Source: Nevskia sp. (GTDB taxonomy: Bacteria; Pseudomonadota; Gammaproteobacteria; Nevskiales; Nevskiaceae). Taken from it: a DNA stretch of 64,000 nt. The notes beneath the pieces are model-generated. The model made no database searches and was not told the DNA's origin. It saw only the letters and a list, made by a program, of their open reading frames with translations. The stretch spans positions 355,450-419,449 of the forward strand of contig NZ_JAKFUM010000002.1 of the NCBI RefSeq assembly GCF_021732705.1, read 5' to 3'. This document shows positions 42,920-51,148 of this stretch, piece by piece. Positions within the stretch are counted from its first letter, which is position 1. Every line of letters starts with the position of its first letter. Both the position numbers and the translations under genes were made by a program.

Positions 42920-43946
42920 GGCGGTTCTCCCAGTCGCGAGCGGCGGTCAGGATCGCCTCGAAGGCTTCGGCTCGCGCGAGCAGGCGCTGCTTGACCGCCG
43001 GCGGCAATGGCTTCTCGATGCCGGTATCGTCCTGCGGCATGTCGCCATTGCGCACCGATTCGAGAATGCGGCGGATCTCGCCCGCGGCATGAGCCGGCGT
43101 CTGCAGCAGCACCAGCCGTTTCAGCTTCTGTGGGTTGCCCGGCACATGGCAGCTGTCGCACTCCGCCTCGCGCATCTCCAGTGCCAGCGCGCGGTACCGG
43201 GACTCGATCTCGGCGACATGCGGATTGTCGGCGCGATACAGGCCATCGAACAGCGTCACCTGCGGCTGGGTGCGGCCGTTGCCATCGGTCCACAGCCAGT
43301 GCCCGTCAAAGCTTGCGGCGGCTTCCATGGCTTCGGCCAGTACCGTCGGACTCGGCGCGCCGGGCACGAACTGAGCGACCTTGATCAGATCGGAGTCTGG
43401 ATCGATGAAGAACTGCAGCGCTACCGTGGCCTGATAGGAACTCCACTTGGTCTTGTCGTGCCAGAACGGATACGGAAACTGGCCCGGCGGCAGCCGGTTT
43501 CGGAAGCCGACCGGCAGCACGGCCTTGTACAGCTGCTCGTCTTCGTCGAACGTCACCGTCGCCGTGCCCGCAAACATGAACAGCGGCGCGTACAACCCGG
43601 CGTAGACGTCCGGCGCGAACTGCGTCAGCGGCGTTTCCGTCAGCGCCGCGCCACGAGCGCGGCCCCACAGGATGATCGGCGACAGGCTGCTGCGCAGCAC
43701 CGAGGCACCGAACAGCGCTTGCCGGCAGCGATCAAAAGCCTGCTGATCACCCGGGTTCGACATCGGGCAGCGTTGCGCAAGTTCGGCGGCGAGCGCGGCA
43801 TAACGCGCCTGTAGACGCTGCTGCACCGCCGGCGAGGCGCTCGTTCGGACGAGATCGACATCACGCGACGCGGCATGAGACACGGAGAGGATCGGCACGA
43901 TCAGCAGTACCGTCAGCGCGGAAACGCGCAGGAATCGAACGATCAC
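42906..43946 (-). CDS. Periplasmic c-type cytochrome of unknown type
   Basis: 346 residues from GTG at 43946, chosen because a signal peptide (FLRVSALTVLLIVPILSVSHA) starts there; the frame extends upstream without a credible start. One heme motif, CDSCH, lies in the last third, with a candidate distal Met in RNGDMPQDD. The first ~200 residues (LSPIILWGRAR, FGTATVTFDEDEQL-like stretch, PYPFWHDKTKW) resemble no cytochrome domain I know. No other CxxCH is present. Likely passes electrons to or from the class II cytochrome encoded next to it. Confidence 0.75.
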   Translation of the reverse strand: MIVRFLRVSALTVLLIVPILSVSHAASRDVDLVRTSASPAVQQRLQARYAALAAELAQRCPMSNPGDQQAFDRCRQALFGASVLRSSLSPIILWGRARGAALTETPLTQFAPDVYAGLYAPLFMFAGTATVTFDEDEQLYKAVLPVGFRNRLPPGQFPYPFWHDKTKWSSYQATVALQFFIDPDSDLIKVAQFVPGAPSPTVLAEAMEAAASFDGHWLWTDGNGRTQPQVTLFDGLYRADNPHVAEIESRYRALALEMREAECDSCHVPGNPQKLKRLVLLQTPAHAAGEIRRILESVRNGDMPQDDTGIEKPLPPAVKQRLLARAEAFEAILTAARDWENRHAAE

Positions 43947-44138
43947 GAGAGCCGCCTGAAGTTGCCACGGGAATCGATGGTGAACGCGAATCTTAATGGT
44001 GCCGACCTCGGCAATCGAGACCACCCGGCTGTCAATCAGACAGGCCTGAACACCTGCGCGCCGACGGGCTGTGAACCGATGCTTGATCGGCTCTGTCGAA
44101 GGCGTACGCTGATCAGCCTGCGTCCAGGGAGTCACGTC

Positions 44139-44870
44139 ATGATTCGATCGTTGCCATCCACATTCACCCATGCCCCTGCGCGTGCCTGCACGCGCGCATG
44201 GCGCGGCGGAGCGGCCACGCTGCTGCTGACGACCGCGATGCTCGGCATGGCGTGCGCGGAGGCCGCGGGCGGCAAGGCGGTCACGCCTGCGGATGCCACA
44301 CCCGCCGTTCCCGACAGCGCGGCCTGGCATCAGTGGCAGGACTCGTTCCGGTTCTTCGGCGTCGGCACCCGCTACTCCTGCGACGAATTGCGCCGCAAGC
44401 TGAAGAGGACGCTGATCCATCTCGGCACGCGCGAAGCCGATCTGTCGCTCATCGCGGTGAACTGCGGCTTGTCGCCGCTCAATGCCAGCGGCCTGCCGCG
44501 CATCAAGATCACGGCGTCGACCCTGCGCCCGATCGCGTTGTCGGCCACGCCGGAAGGCACGCGCGAGGCCGCCGCCGCGCTCGGCATTCCGGTCCAGTGG
44601 AAGAAAGTGACACTCGGCATGGGCCCGAGCCGCGACGAGCGCGATTGCGAGTTCAACCGTCAGGTGCTGCAGGTGCTCGGCACGCATTTCTCGATCCGCA
44701 AGAAGACCGGCGATCTGGTCTGCGTGCCGAACAATGTCGGCGCATTCCACGACGCCGCGTTCTTCGAAGTGCTGGTGCCATCGGCGGCGACTGCGGTGGC
44801 GCCGGCTGCGGCCGGCGGCGCACCGTCATCAACCGCTGACGCCAACCGAGATTCGGCCAGCGCAAGCTGA
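44139..44870 (+). CDS. Secreted protein of unknown function
   Basis: 243 residues from ATG at 44139 with AGGGAG nine bases upstream. An Arg-containing start and hydrophobic stretch (ATLLLTTAMLGMACAEA) form a signal peptide. The mature part has four Cys (YSCDELRRKL, VNCGLSP, RDCEFNRQ, LVCVPN), probably two disulfides, and an acid/basic mix without recognisable enzymatic motif. Ala/Ser-rich tail. I do not recognise the family. Confidence 0.7.
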   Translation: MIRSLPSTFTHAPARACTRAWRGGAATLLLTTAMLGMACAEAAGGKAVTPADATPAVPDSAAWHQWQDSFRFFGVGTRYSCDELRRKLKRTLIHLGTREADLSLIAVNCGLSPLNASGLPRIKITASTLRPIALSATPEGTREAAAALGIPVQWKKVTLGMGPSRDERDCEFNRQVLQVLGTHFSIRKKTGDLVCVPNNVGAFHDAAFFEVLVPSAATAVAPAAAGGAPSSTADANRDSASAS

Positions 44871-44918
44871 GGCAGTGGCCGGCACGACTGCCGGCAAGCG
44901 CAGCCGCAAGAGAACCCG

Positions 44919-46064
44919 CTACAGCGAGCGCGAAATCAGCTCGCGCATGATTTCCGATGTGCCACCGTAGATCCGTTGCACGCGGGCATCGGCATACAGG
45001 CGGCAGATCTCGTACTCGCGCATGAAGCCGTAGCCGCCGAAGAACTGCAGGCACTGATCGACGACCCGCCCGTGCATCTCGGTGCACCAGAGCTTGGCGA
45101 TCGAGGCATCGGCCGATGTCAGTTCGTGCCGGTCGTGCTTGTCCAGGCATTGATCGACGAAGGCCCAGCCGACCGACAGCTCGGCCTTGAGATCAGCCAG
45201 CTTGTAGCGCGTGTTCTGGAAATCCATGATCGTCTTGCCGAACGCCTTGCGCCCGTTGACGTAATCACGGGTGATGTCGAACGCCTTCTGCGCCGCGGCC
45301 ATCGACGACACGGCGAGGGTCAATCGCTCCTGCGGCAGTTCGTTCATCAGGCTGGCGAAGCCGGTGCCCTCCGGGCCCAGCAGGTTGCTGGCCGGCACCC
45401 GCACGTCATCGAAGAACAGTTCCGAGGTATCGGACGACAGGTGACCGAGCTTGTCGAGATTGCGTCCGCGCCGGAAGCCGGGGGCCGTCGTGTCGACCAG
45501 CAGCAGGCTGATGCCCTTGGCACCCGGAGCGTCCGAGGTTCGACAGACCACGATCACCAGATCGGCGTGCTGGCCGTTGGAGATGAAGGTCTTGGCGCCG
45601 TTCAGGATGAAATCGTCGCCATCGCGCACGGCCCGCGTGCGGATGCCCTGCAGATCGCTGCCGGTGCCCGGCTCGGTCATCGCGATCGCGCAGACGGTGT
45701 CGCCGCTGACCATGCCGGTCAGCCAGCACTGCTTCTGCGCTTCGGTGCCGATCGACATCAGATAGCCGGCGCAGACATCGTTGTGTACCGACAGGTCGGT
45801 CTGCGGGCCGGCGAAACCGGCGTAGGCGAACTCCTCGACCACGATCGCGTTGTGCCGGAACGTGCCACCGACGCCGCCGTACTCCGGGCCGACCTGCGGA
45901 CACAGCAGACCGGCCTCGCCGGACTTGCGCCACAGCACGCGATCGACGATGCCGGACGCTTCCCAGCGCGCGAAATGCGGCGCGACTTCGGCCTTGATGA
46001 AGCCGCGCACGGCGTCGCGGAACATGCCGTGTTCTTCGTGGTAGACCGCGCGATGTGGAAGCAT
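44919..46064 (-). CDS. Acyl-CoA dehydrogenase
   Basis: 381 residues. All family elements are present: MTEPGTGSDLQG, ISNGQHADL, the catalytic base Glu246 in LPQERL, FGGYGFMREYEICRLYAD and IYGGTSEIMRELI at the end. The terminal motif has Gly-Thr rather than Glu-Gly-Thr, so Glu246 is the base, as in isovaleryl- and long-chain types. Lies 31 bases after an SDR gene on the same strand; the two probably act in succession. No palindrome copy was found upstream of this pair. Confidence 0.94.
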   Translation of the reverse strand: MLPHRAVYHEEHGMFRDAVRGFIKAEVAPHFARWEASGIVDRVLWRKSGEAGLLCPQVGPEYGGVGGTFRHNAIVVEEFAYAGFAGPQTDLSVHNDVCAGYLMSIGTEAQKQCWLTGMVSGDTVCAIAMTEPGTGSDLQGIRTRAVRDGDDFILNGAKTFISNGQHADLVIVVCRTSDAPGAKGISLLLVDTTAPGFRRGRNLDKLGHLSSDTSELFFDDVRVPASNLLGPEGTGFASLMNELPQERLTLAVSSMAAAQKAFDITRDYVNGRKAFGKTIMDFQNTRYKLADLKAELSVGWAFVDQCLDKHDRHELTSADASIAKLWCTEMHGRVVDQCLQFFGGYGFMREYEICRLYADARVQRIYGGTSEIMRELISRSL

Positions 46065-46095
46065 GAAGTGGACTCGAATCGGCGAAATGGAGTAA

Positions 46096-47058
46096 TCAGG
46101 AGGAGCGCTTGCCGGCCTTCTTCGGGCCTTCGGTCAGCAGCTTCGGCGGCGCATCGAGATGGAAGCCGCCGTACGGCCTGGACTTGTCGGCTGCGAGGCC
46201 GTCCTTCAGCGGCTGCGGCGGGTTCCAGCAGTGGCGTGCGTTCGGCGAGCCCCCGTCGACCCGGATGCACGAGCCGGTGATGAACGAGGCCACCGGCGAC
46301 AGCAGGTAGACGATGGCTCCGGACATCTCGGCCACATTGCCGTAGCGCTGCGCCGGAATGGTCGGCGGGAATTTCAGGATCTCGGCCTGCGCGTCCGGCT
46401 CGTAGGTATCGAAGCCGCTGCTGGCGATGCCGCCCGGCGCGACGCAGTTGACGCGTACGCCGGACGGGGCCCATTCGGAAGCGGCGGACTCGGTCAGGGT
46501 CCACATGCCGCCACGCGCGGCACCGGAGTGCGCGTAGTTGGCCCAGCCGCCCCAGATGTCGGCGATGATGTTGACGATGGCGCCGCCGTTTTCCGCCATC
46601 CAGCGGTTGTAGACCTCGCGCATCACGACGAAGCCGGACACGAGATTGAGCTTCACCACGGCCTCGAAGCCCTTGGTGCTGATCCTGTTCATCGGCTGGC
46701 GATACTGGCCGCCGGCGTTGTTGACGAGGCCATCGATGCGGCCGTGCGTGGCCAGCACGGCGTCGATCATCGCGATCACGGCCGCCTCGTCGCGGATGTC
46801 GCACGGATGCACCGTGACCCGGCCGGGGCTGCCATCGGCCTCGACTTCCGCCCGGGTCTTCTCGAGCTTGGCGACGTCCTTGCCGATGATCGCGACCGTG
46901 GCGCCGAGCGAGGCCAGCTCGTGCGTCGTGCAGCGGCCGATGCCACTGCCGCCGCCGGTGACGATGAAGACCTGACCGTCGAACAGACCGGGACGGAACA
47001 CGGATTGATAGCCCACGGATGCCTGCCTCGCACGGATGATGGTTGACGCGCTGCGCAC
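46096..47058 (-). CDS. SDR-family oxidoreductase, 2,4-dienoyl-CoA/trans-2-enoyl-CoA reductase-like
   Basis: 320 residues. NAD(P) loop TGGGSGIG and VNNAGGQY are intact. The usual SxxxYxxxK active site is replaced by HSGAARGG, a signature I associate with the peroxisomal enoyl-CoA reductase/DECR-like branch of SDRs rather than with loss of function. A ~45-residue C-terminal extension (WNPPQPLKDG, KSRPYGGFHL) is typical of that group. It would reduce a double bond in a CoA ester using NADPH. Paired with the acyl-CoA dehydrogenase downstream. Confidence 0.85.
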   Translation of the reverse strand: MRSASTIIRARQASVGYQSVFRPGLFDGQVFIVTGGGSGIGRCTTHELASLGATVAIIGKDVAKLEKTRAEVEADGSPGRVTVHPCDIRDEAAVIAMIDAVLATHGRIDGLVNNAGGQYRQPMNRISTKGFEAVVKLNLVSGFVVMREVYNRWMAENGGAIVNIIADIWGGWANYAHSGAARGGMWTLTESAASEWAPSGVRVNCVAPGGIASSGFDTYEPDAQAEILKFPPTIPAQRYGNVAEMSGAIVYLLSPVASFITGSCIRVDGGSPNARHCWNPPQPLKDGLAADKSRPYGGFHLDAPPKLLTEGPKKAGKRSS

Positions 47059-47161
47059 CTTAGTCGTGGCGCGCGCAGCGGAAAAGATCGGGACCGTAAC
47101 TAAATGCCGGCGCTGCGCCGCTCGCTTGCCAGTGCGCTCGCACCCGCACGATCAGCGGGAA

Positions 47162-48070
47162 TCAGCCGGCGCTCGGGTCGCGATCGAGCAGGCAATCGAT
47201 GAAGGCGCGCAGCGCCGGTCGCGGGTGGCGACGGTTCGAGTAGTACAGGTGCAGGCCCGGGCTGGTCAGCGACCAGCCGGGCAGGATGCGGCGTAGCGCG
47301 CCCGAGGCGACAGCGGCGGCGATCTCGCCGTCGTCGAAGGCGTACAGGATGCCGAGCCCCTGAAGTGCCGCGGCCATCATCAGGTCCTGATGATTCGCGA
47401 TCAGCGGGCCCGAGACCGCCAGTTCCAGCGCGTCGTCGGCCGACGCCATCTGCCAGCGATAGATCCGGCCGCTGCCCGGGAAGCGCCAGTTCAGGCAGGC
47501 GTGGCGGTGCAGATCGGCCGGCGTCGCCGGTTCGCCGCAGCGCGCCAGATAGGCCGGCGCTGCCAGCGCCGACAGGGTCATGTCCGGCGTCAGGCGCACC
47601 GCGTACATGTCCTGCTCCAGACGCGCGCCGAAGCGGATGCCGGCGTCTAAACGGCCGGCCACGATGTCGCTGAGGGCGTCGTCGACGACGAGATCGAGCG
47701 CCACATCCGGATGCGCCGCGTGGAAGCGGCCCAGACGCGGCGCGATGAGGGATCGCGCGGCAAGGCTCACGGTGTTGATGCGCAGCGTGCCGGCCGTGCG
47801 GCCGCTGCTCGACGCCGCTTCCGAAACGGCCTCGCGGATCTCGTAGAACAGCGGGGCGATGCGTTCGTGCAGCCGTAGCCCGGCCTCGGTCGGCGCGACG
47901 CTGCGGGTGGTGCGGTTGAGCAGCCGCACGCCAAGCCGCGCTTCGAGCTGCCGGATCGTCTGGCTGAGCGCGGACGGTGTCAGCCCGAGCGCATCGGCCG
48001 CCCGCGCAAAGCTTGCCCGCTCGACCACGGCGGCGAAGGCTTGCAGCTCGGCGAATTCGGCTCCGCGCAT
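47162..48070 (-). CDS. LysR-family transcriptional regulator
   Basis: 302 residues. N-terminal winged helix (ELQAFAAVVERASFARAADALGLTPSALSQTIRQLE in part) and two-lobed substrate-binding domain. Of the PgrR/DsdC-like subgroup in appearance. Divergent from the SnoaL-like/SDR pair starting at 48167, with ~96 bases between, so it probably activates that pair. The intergenic stretch is A+T-rich near 48070. Confidence 0.93.
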   Translation of the reverse strand: MRGAEFAELQAFAAVVERASFARAADALGLTPSALSQTIRQLEARLGVRLLNRTTRSVAPTEAGLRLHERIAPLFYEIREAVSEAASSSGRTAGTLRINTVSLAARSLIAPRLGRFHAAHPDVALDLVVDDALSDIVAGRLDAGIRFGARLEQDMYAVRLTPDMTLSALAAPAYLARCGEPATPADLHRHACLNWRFPGSGRIYRWQMASADDALELAVSGPLIANHQDLMMAAALQGLGILYAFDDGEIAAAVASGALRRILPGWSLTSPGLHLYYSNRRHPRPALRAFIDCLLDRDPSAG

Positions 48071-48166
48071 TATGTAATTGAGCTAAATAGCGTGTTCAGA
48101 TCCTAGCGGATTCTCTACGCAATCAGCACCGATCACCATCAGCGCTCACCTCGATGAGACCGCCCG

Positions 48167-48502
48167 ATGATCCACCTCCCGTTACCCGCCGCCGTGGCCG
48201 CGTACTTCGCGGCCGACCAGCAGAACAACCCCGAGGCGGTCGCGCGCTGCTTCGGCGCCGACGGTGTCGTCGTCGACGAAGGCGCCGTGCATGTCGGCCC
48301 CACGGCCATCGCCGCGTGGAAGGACAGCGCCTCGGCCCGCTTCCGCTATCACTGCGAACCGTTGCATCTGGCTTCGACATCCGAAGATCGCCATACGGTC
48401 ACCGGTCGCCTGACCGGCGATTTCCCCGGCAGCCCGATCGAACTGCGCTACGCGTTCACCGTCGATGGCGACGCGCTGGCGCGGCTGGAGATCGGCGCAT
48501 GA
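48167..48502 (+). CDS. SnoaL-like / NTF2-fold protein
   Basis: 111 residues with the cone-shaped NTF2-like layout: N-terminal helix [21 protein letters not shown], then strands [22 protein letters not shown] and [11 protein letters not shown]. Small hydrolase/isomerase or ligand-binding role; family members are often of unknown function. Overlaps the following SDR by ATGA, so the two function together under the divergent LysR. Confidence 0.85.
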   Translation: MIHLPLPAAVAAYFAADQQNNPEAVARCFGADGVVVDEGAVHVGPTAIAAWKDSASARFRYHCEPLHLASTSEDRHTVTGRLTGDFPGSPIELRYAFTVDGDALARLEIGA

Positions 48503-49281
48503 GCACGTTCCTCGATCTTGCCGGCCGTCGTGCGCTGGTCACCGGCGGCACGCGCGGCATCGGACGTGCCGTCGCCGCCACCCTGCGCGACGCCGGTGCC
48601 CGGGTGCTGGTCGCGGCGCGCAGCCTGCCGGCGCAGCCCGCGTCCGACATTCACTACATCGCGGCCGACCTGACCACGGCTTCCGGTGCCAGCGCCGCGG
48701 CACAAGCGGTCGACGCGCAATTCGGCGGCGTCGACATCGTCGTGCATGTCCTCGGCGGCTCCAGCGCCCCCGCGGGCGGCCACGCCGCGCTCGACGATGC
48801 GCAGTGGGCGATGGCGCTGGACCAGAACCTGATGCCGGCGGTTCGGCTGGATCGCGCGCTGTTGCCCGGCATGCTGGCGCAACGGGCCGGCGTCATCGTG
48901 CATGTCAGTTCGATACAGGCCGTGCTGCCGCTGCCCGAGTCGACCCTCGCCTACGCCGCTGCCAAGGCCGCGCTGACGACCTACAGCAAGGCCTTGTCGA
49001 AGGAGGTATCGTCGCAGGGCGTGCGGGTGCTCCGGGTATCGCCCGGTTGGGTCGAAACCGAGGCCGCGACCGACCTGGTCGCGCGAATCGCCAGCGCCGC
49101 CGGCACCGATCACGACGGTGGCCGCAAGCTGATCATGGACAGCCTCGGCGGCATTCCGCTCGGTCGCCCGGCGGCACCGGTTGAAGTGGCCGAACTGATC
49201 GCCTTCCTGGTGTCGCCACGCGCGGCCGCGATCACCGGCGTGGACTACCGCATCGACGGCGGGACCGTGCCGACGGTCTGA
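48499..49281 (+). CDS. SDR-family oxidoreductase
   Basis: 260 residues, classical SDR with a complete active site: TGGTRGIG cofactor loop, Ser in HVSSIQ, and YAAAK with Tyr and Lys. SPGWVETEA after the active site and YRIDGG at the end are standard. Has Gly instead of Asn in the usual NNAG position (VLGGSS), common in one SDR branch. Arg pair after the first strand (AARSL) suggests NADP. Substrate unknown. Confidence 0.9.
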   Translation: MSTFLDLAGRRALVTGGTRGIGRAVAATLRDAGARVLVAARSLPAQPASDIHYIAADLTTASGASAAAQAVDAQFGGVDIVVHVLGGSSAPAGGHAALDDAQWAMALDQNLMPAVRLDRALLPGMLAQRAGVIVHVSSIQAVLPLPESTLAYAAAKAALTTYSKALSKEVSSQGVRVLRVSPGWVETEAATDLVARIASAAGTDHDGGRKLIMDSLGGIPLGRPAAPVEVAELIAFLVSPRAAAITGVDYRIDGGTVPTV

Positions 49282-49286
49282 CGCGG

Positions 49287-49970
49287 TCAGGGCTGCTTGC
49301 GCCAGGCGCGCGTGAACAGCGTCACCAGCGACTCGACCGAGCGTTTGCGGCTGACCGGATGACGACCGGGTGTCAGCAGCAGATAGCGCCCGGCGCCGCT
49401 GGCGAGGCCGGAGATCTGCACCGCGGCGTCGTACGGCGAGTCGATGTCGATCTGGCCGGCGTCCTTCAGCGCCTGCAGATAGGCCACCAGAGGCTCGGAA
49501 ATCTGGGCGGAATCGTCGAGCATCGCGCGGCCCAGCGCCGGGAAACGACCGGCTTCGGCGATCACCATCCGCATCACCGCGAGGTAGTCCGGATGGGTGT
49601 AGCCCTCGACCAGCCGCGAGATGATGGCGCGCAGCGCGGCTTCCAGCGGCAGTCCGGCATCGGCCACCGTGCCGAGTCGCGCGCGCACGCTCAACTGCGC
49701 GCGGCGGGCGACCTCGACGAACAGTTCGTCCTTGCTCGCGTAGTGGCGATAGACCGTGACCTTGGCGACACCCGCGACCTTGGCGATGCCTTCGATGCTC
49801 GCCGCCTCGAAGCCGCGCGCGATGAACACCTGCAGCGCGGCATCGAGCAGGCCGGTGCGCAGCACTTCGCCTTCTTCCCGCGTCGGGCGGCCGCGGGCAC
49901 GGCGCGTTGGTCGCGCGGCCGCACTGGCCGGTGCGGCGGGCGCCGGTGAACTCGGGGATCGCGCGGTCAT
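49287..49970 (-). CDS. TetR-family transcriptional regulator (second candidate regulon repressor)
   Basis: 227 residues. An Arg/Ala/Pro-rich ~35-residue start precedes the TetR helix-turn-helix (IEGIAKVAGVAKVTVYRHYA) and a helical effector domain with TetR_C-type features (VMRMVIAEAGRFP). Divergent from the DECR-like SDR; palindrome site 5 lies in the shared 141-base gap, 98 bases from its own start. Equal candidate with the TetR at 33706 for control of the window-wide palindrome. Confidence 0.92.
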   Translation of the reverse strand: MTARSPSSPAPAAPASAAARPTRRARGRPTREEGEVLRTGLLDAALQVFIARGFEAASIEGIAKVAGVAKVTVYRHYASKDELFVEVARRAQLSVRARLGTVADAGLPLEAALRAIISRLVEGYTHPDYLAVMRMVIAEAGRFPALGRAMLDDSAQISEPLVAYLQALKDAGQIDIDSPYDAAVQISGLASGAGRYLLLTPGRHPVSRKRSVESLVTLFTRAWRKQP

Positions 49971-50067
49971 CGGGCGATGATAGCGGCCCGGCGGCGCGCC
50001 AAGACCGGCGCCGGGAGCACGATGCGCCGAACGATAGACCGGGCCGTTGCCGCAACCACACGGCTAT

Positions 50068-50083
50068 CGTATGGTTCCGTACG
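50068..50083. promoter_or_regulatory. Regulon palindrome, site 5 (between TetR and DECR-like SDR)
   Basis: CGTATGGTTCCGTACG: a palindrome with one mismatch in the right arm, followed by ACTATTC exactly as at site 1. It ends 28 bases before the SDR ATG. Confidence 0.77.
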
Positions 50084-50111
50084 ACTATTCGAAGAATCGA
50101 GGAGACTCCCG

Positions 50112-51002
50112 ATGGCGCTTTACGCTTCCGACGCACTCGCCGGCAAACGCATCCTGATCACCGGCGGCGGCACCGGCCTGGGCAAGGGCATGGCCGCGCA
50201 TTTCGCGTCGCTGGGCGCGAAAGTCCACATCTGGGGCCGGCGCGCCGAGGTGCTGCAGGCCGCTGCCGACGAGATCAACGCGCGGCATCCGGGGGCCGTG
50301 GCCTTCCAGACCGTCGACATCCGCAAGGCCGACCTGGTCGACGCGGCCGTCGGCGAAATCTTCGACACGCATGGACAGCTGACCGGTCTCGTCAACAACG
50401 CCGCCGCGAACTTCATCGCGCCGACCAAGGACCTCAGCGCCCGCGGCTTCGAGGCCATCACCTCGACCGTGATGAACGGCGGCTTCTTCACCACGCATGC
50501 CGTCGGCAAGCGCTGGATCGCGCAGGGCCTCAAGGGGTCCGTCGTGTCGACGCTGGTGACCTGGATCTGGACCGGCAGCGCCTACGTGGTGCCGAGCGCG
50601 ATGGCCAAGGCGGCGATCAACGCGATGACCATGTCGTTGGCGGTGGAATGGGCCAAGTACGGCATCCGTCTGAACGCCGTGGCACCCGGCCCGTTCCCGA
50701 CCGAATACGCCTGGCAGATGCTCAGCCCGACCGGCGATGCGGCAGTCGGCGCCACGCAGGCCGACGAGGTACCGGCCGGCCGCTACGGCCGGATCGAGGA
50801 ACTCGGCAACCTGATGACGCTGCTGATGAGCGACGGTGCGGACTACATCACCGGCGAAACGATCTGCATCGACGGTGGCCACCATCTGGCCGCGCCGTCG
50901 ACCTTCGCCGGCCTGAACAAGCTCGACGATGACGCCTGGGCCAAGATCAAGGCCGCCGGCGTGGCCGCCACCAACGCGAGCAAGGCCCAGCGCACCGTCT
51001 GA
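50112..51002 (+). CDS. SDR-family 2,4-dienoyl-CoA reductase-like enzyme
   Basis: 296 residues. NADP loop TGGGTGLG, VNNAAANF, then the DECR-type active site: VVPSAMAKAAINAM with Ser and Lys but no YxxxK Tyr, and APGPFPTEYAW. In DECR enzymes the Tyr is elsewhere and reduces 2,4-dienoyl-CoA to trans-3-enoyl-CoA with NADPH. This fits degradation of unsaturated or cyclic acyl-CoAs. A 40-residue C-terminal tail follows the fold. Under palindrome site 5. Confidence 0.88.
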   Translation: MALYASDALAGKRILITGGGTGLGKGMAAHFASLGAKVHIWGRRAEVLQAAADEINARHPGAVAFQTVDIRKADLVDAAVGEIFDTHGQLTGLVNNAAANFIAPTKDLSARGFEAITSTVMNGGFFTTHAVGKRWIAQGLKGSVVSTLVTWIWTGSAYVVPSAMAKAAINAMTMSLAVEWAKYGIRLNAVAPGPFPTEYAWQMLSPTGDAAVGATQADEVPAGRYGRIEELGNLMTLLMSDGADYITGETICIDGGHHLAAPSTFAGLNKLDDDAWAKIKAAGVAATNASKAQRTV

Positions 51003-51148
51003 CGCGCCGGCAACCGGCCACGGCCGCCGCGCCCGGATGCCGGGCGGCCGTGCCGACGGTACAGTCACGCTTCCCGAAGCACACGCGAATCGCCCCGTCC
51101 CGCAGCGGCAGACCGTCCGGGCGTGGCCCCTCAGCGAGGATCGAGCGC

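Noticed and set aside
44139..44870. A longer gene beginning near 43875
   Set aside because: The extra N-terminal part is antisense to the cytochrome gene's signal region, and a signal peptide with a good ribosome site starts at 44139.
46096..47058. SDR with HSGAAR instead of YxxxK taken as a dead enzyme
   Set aside because: That signature is, as I recall it, shared by a whole branch of enoyl-CoA reductase-like SDRs, so loss of function is not implied.
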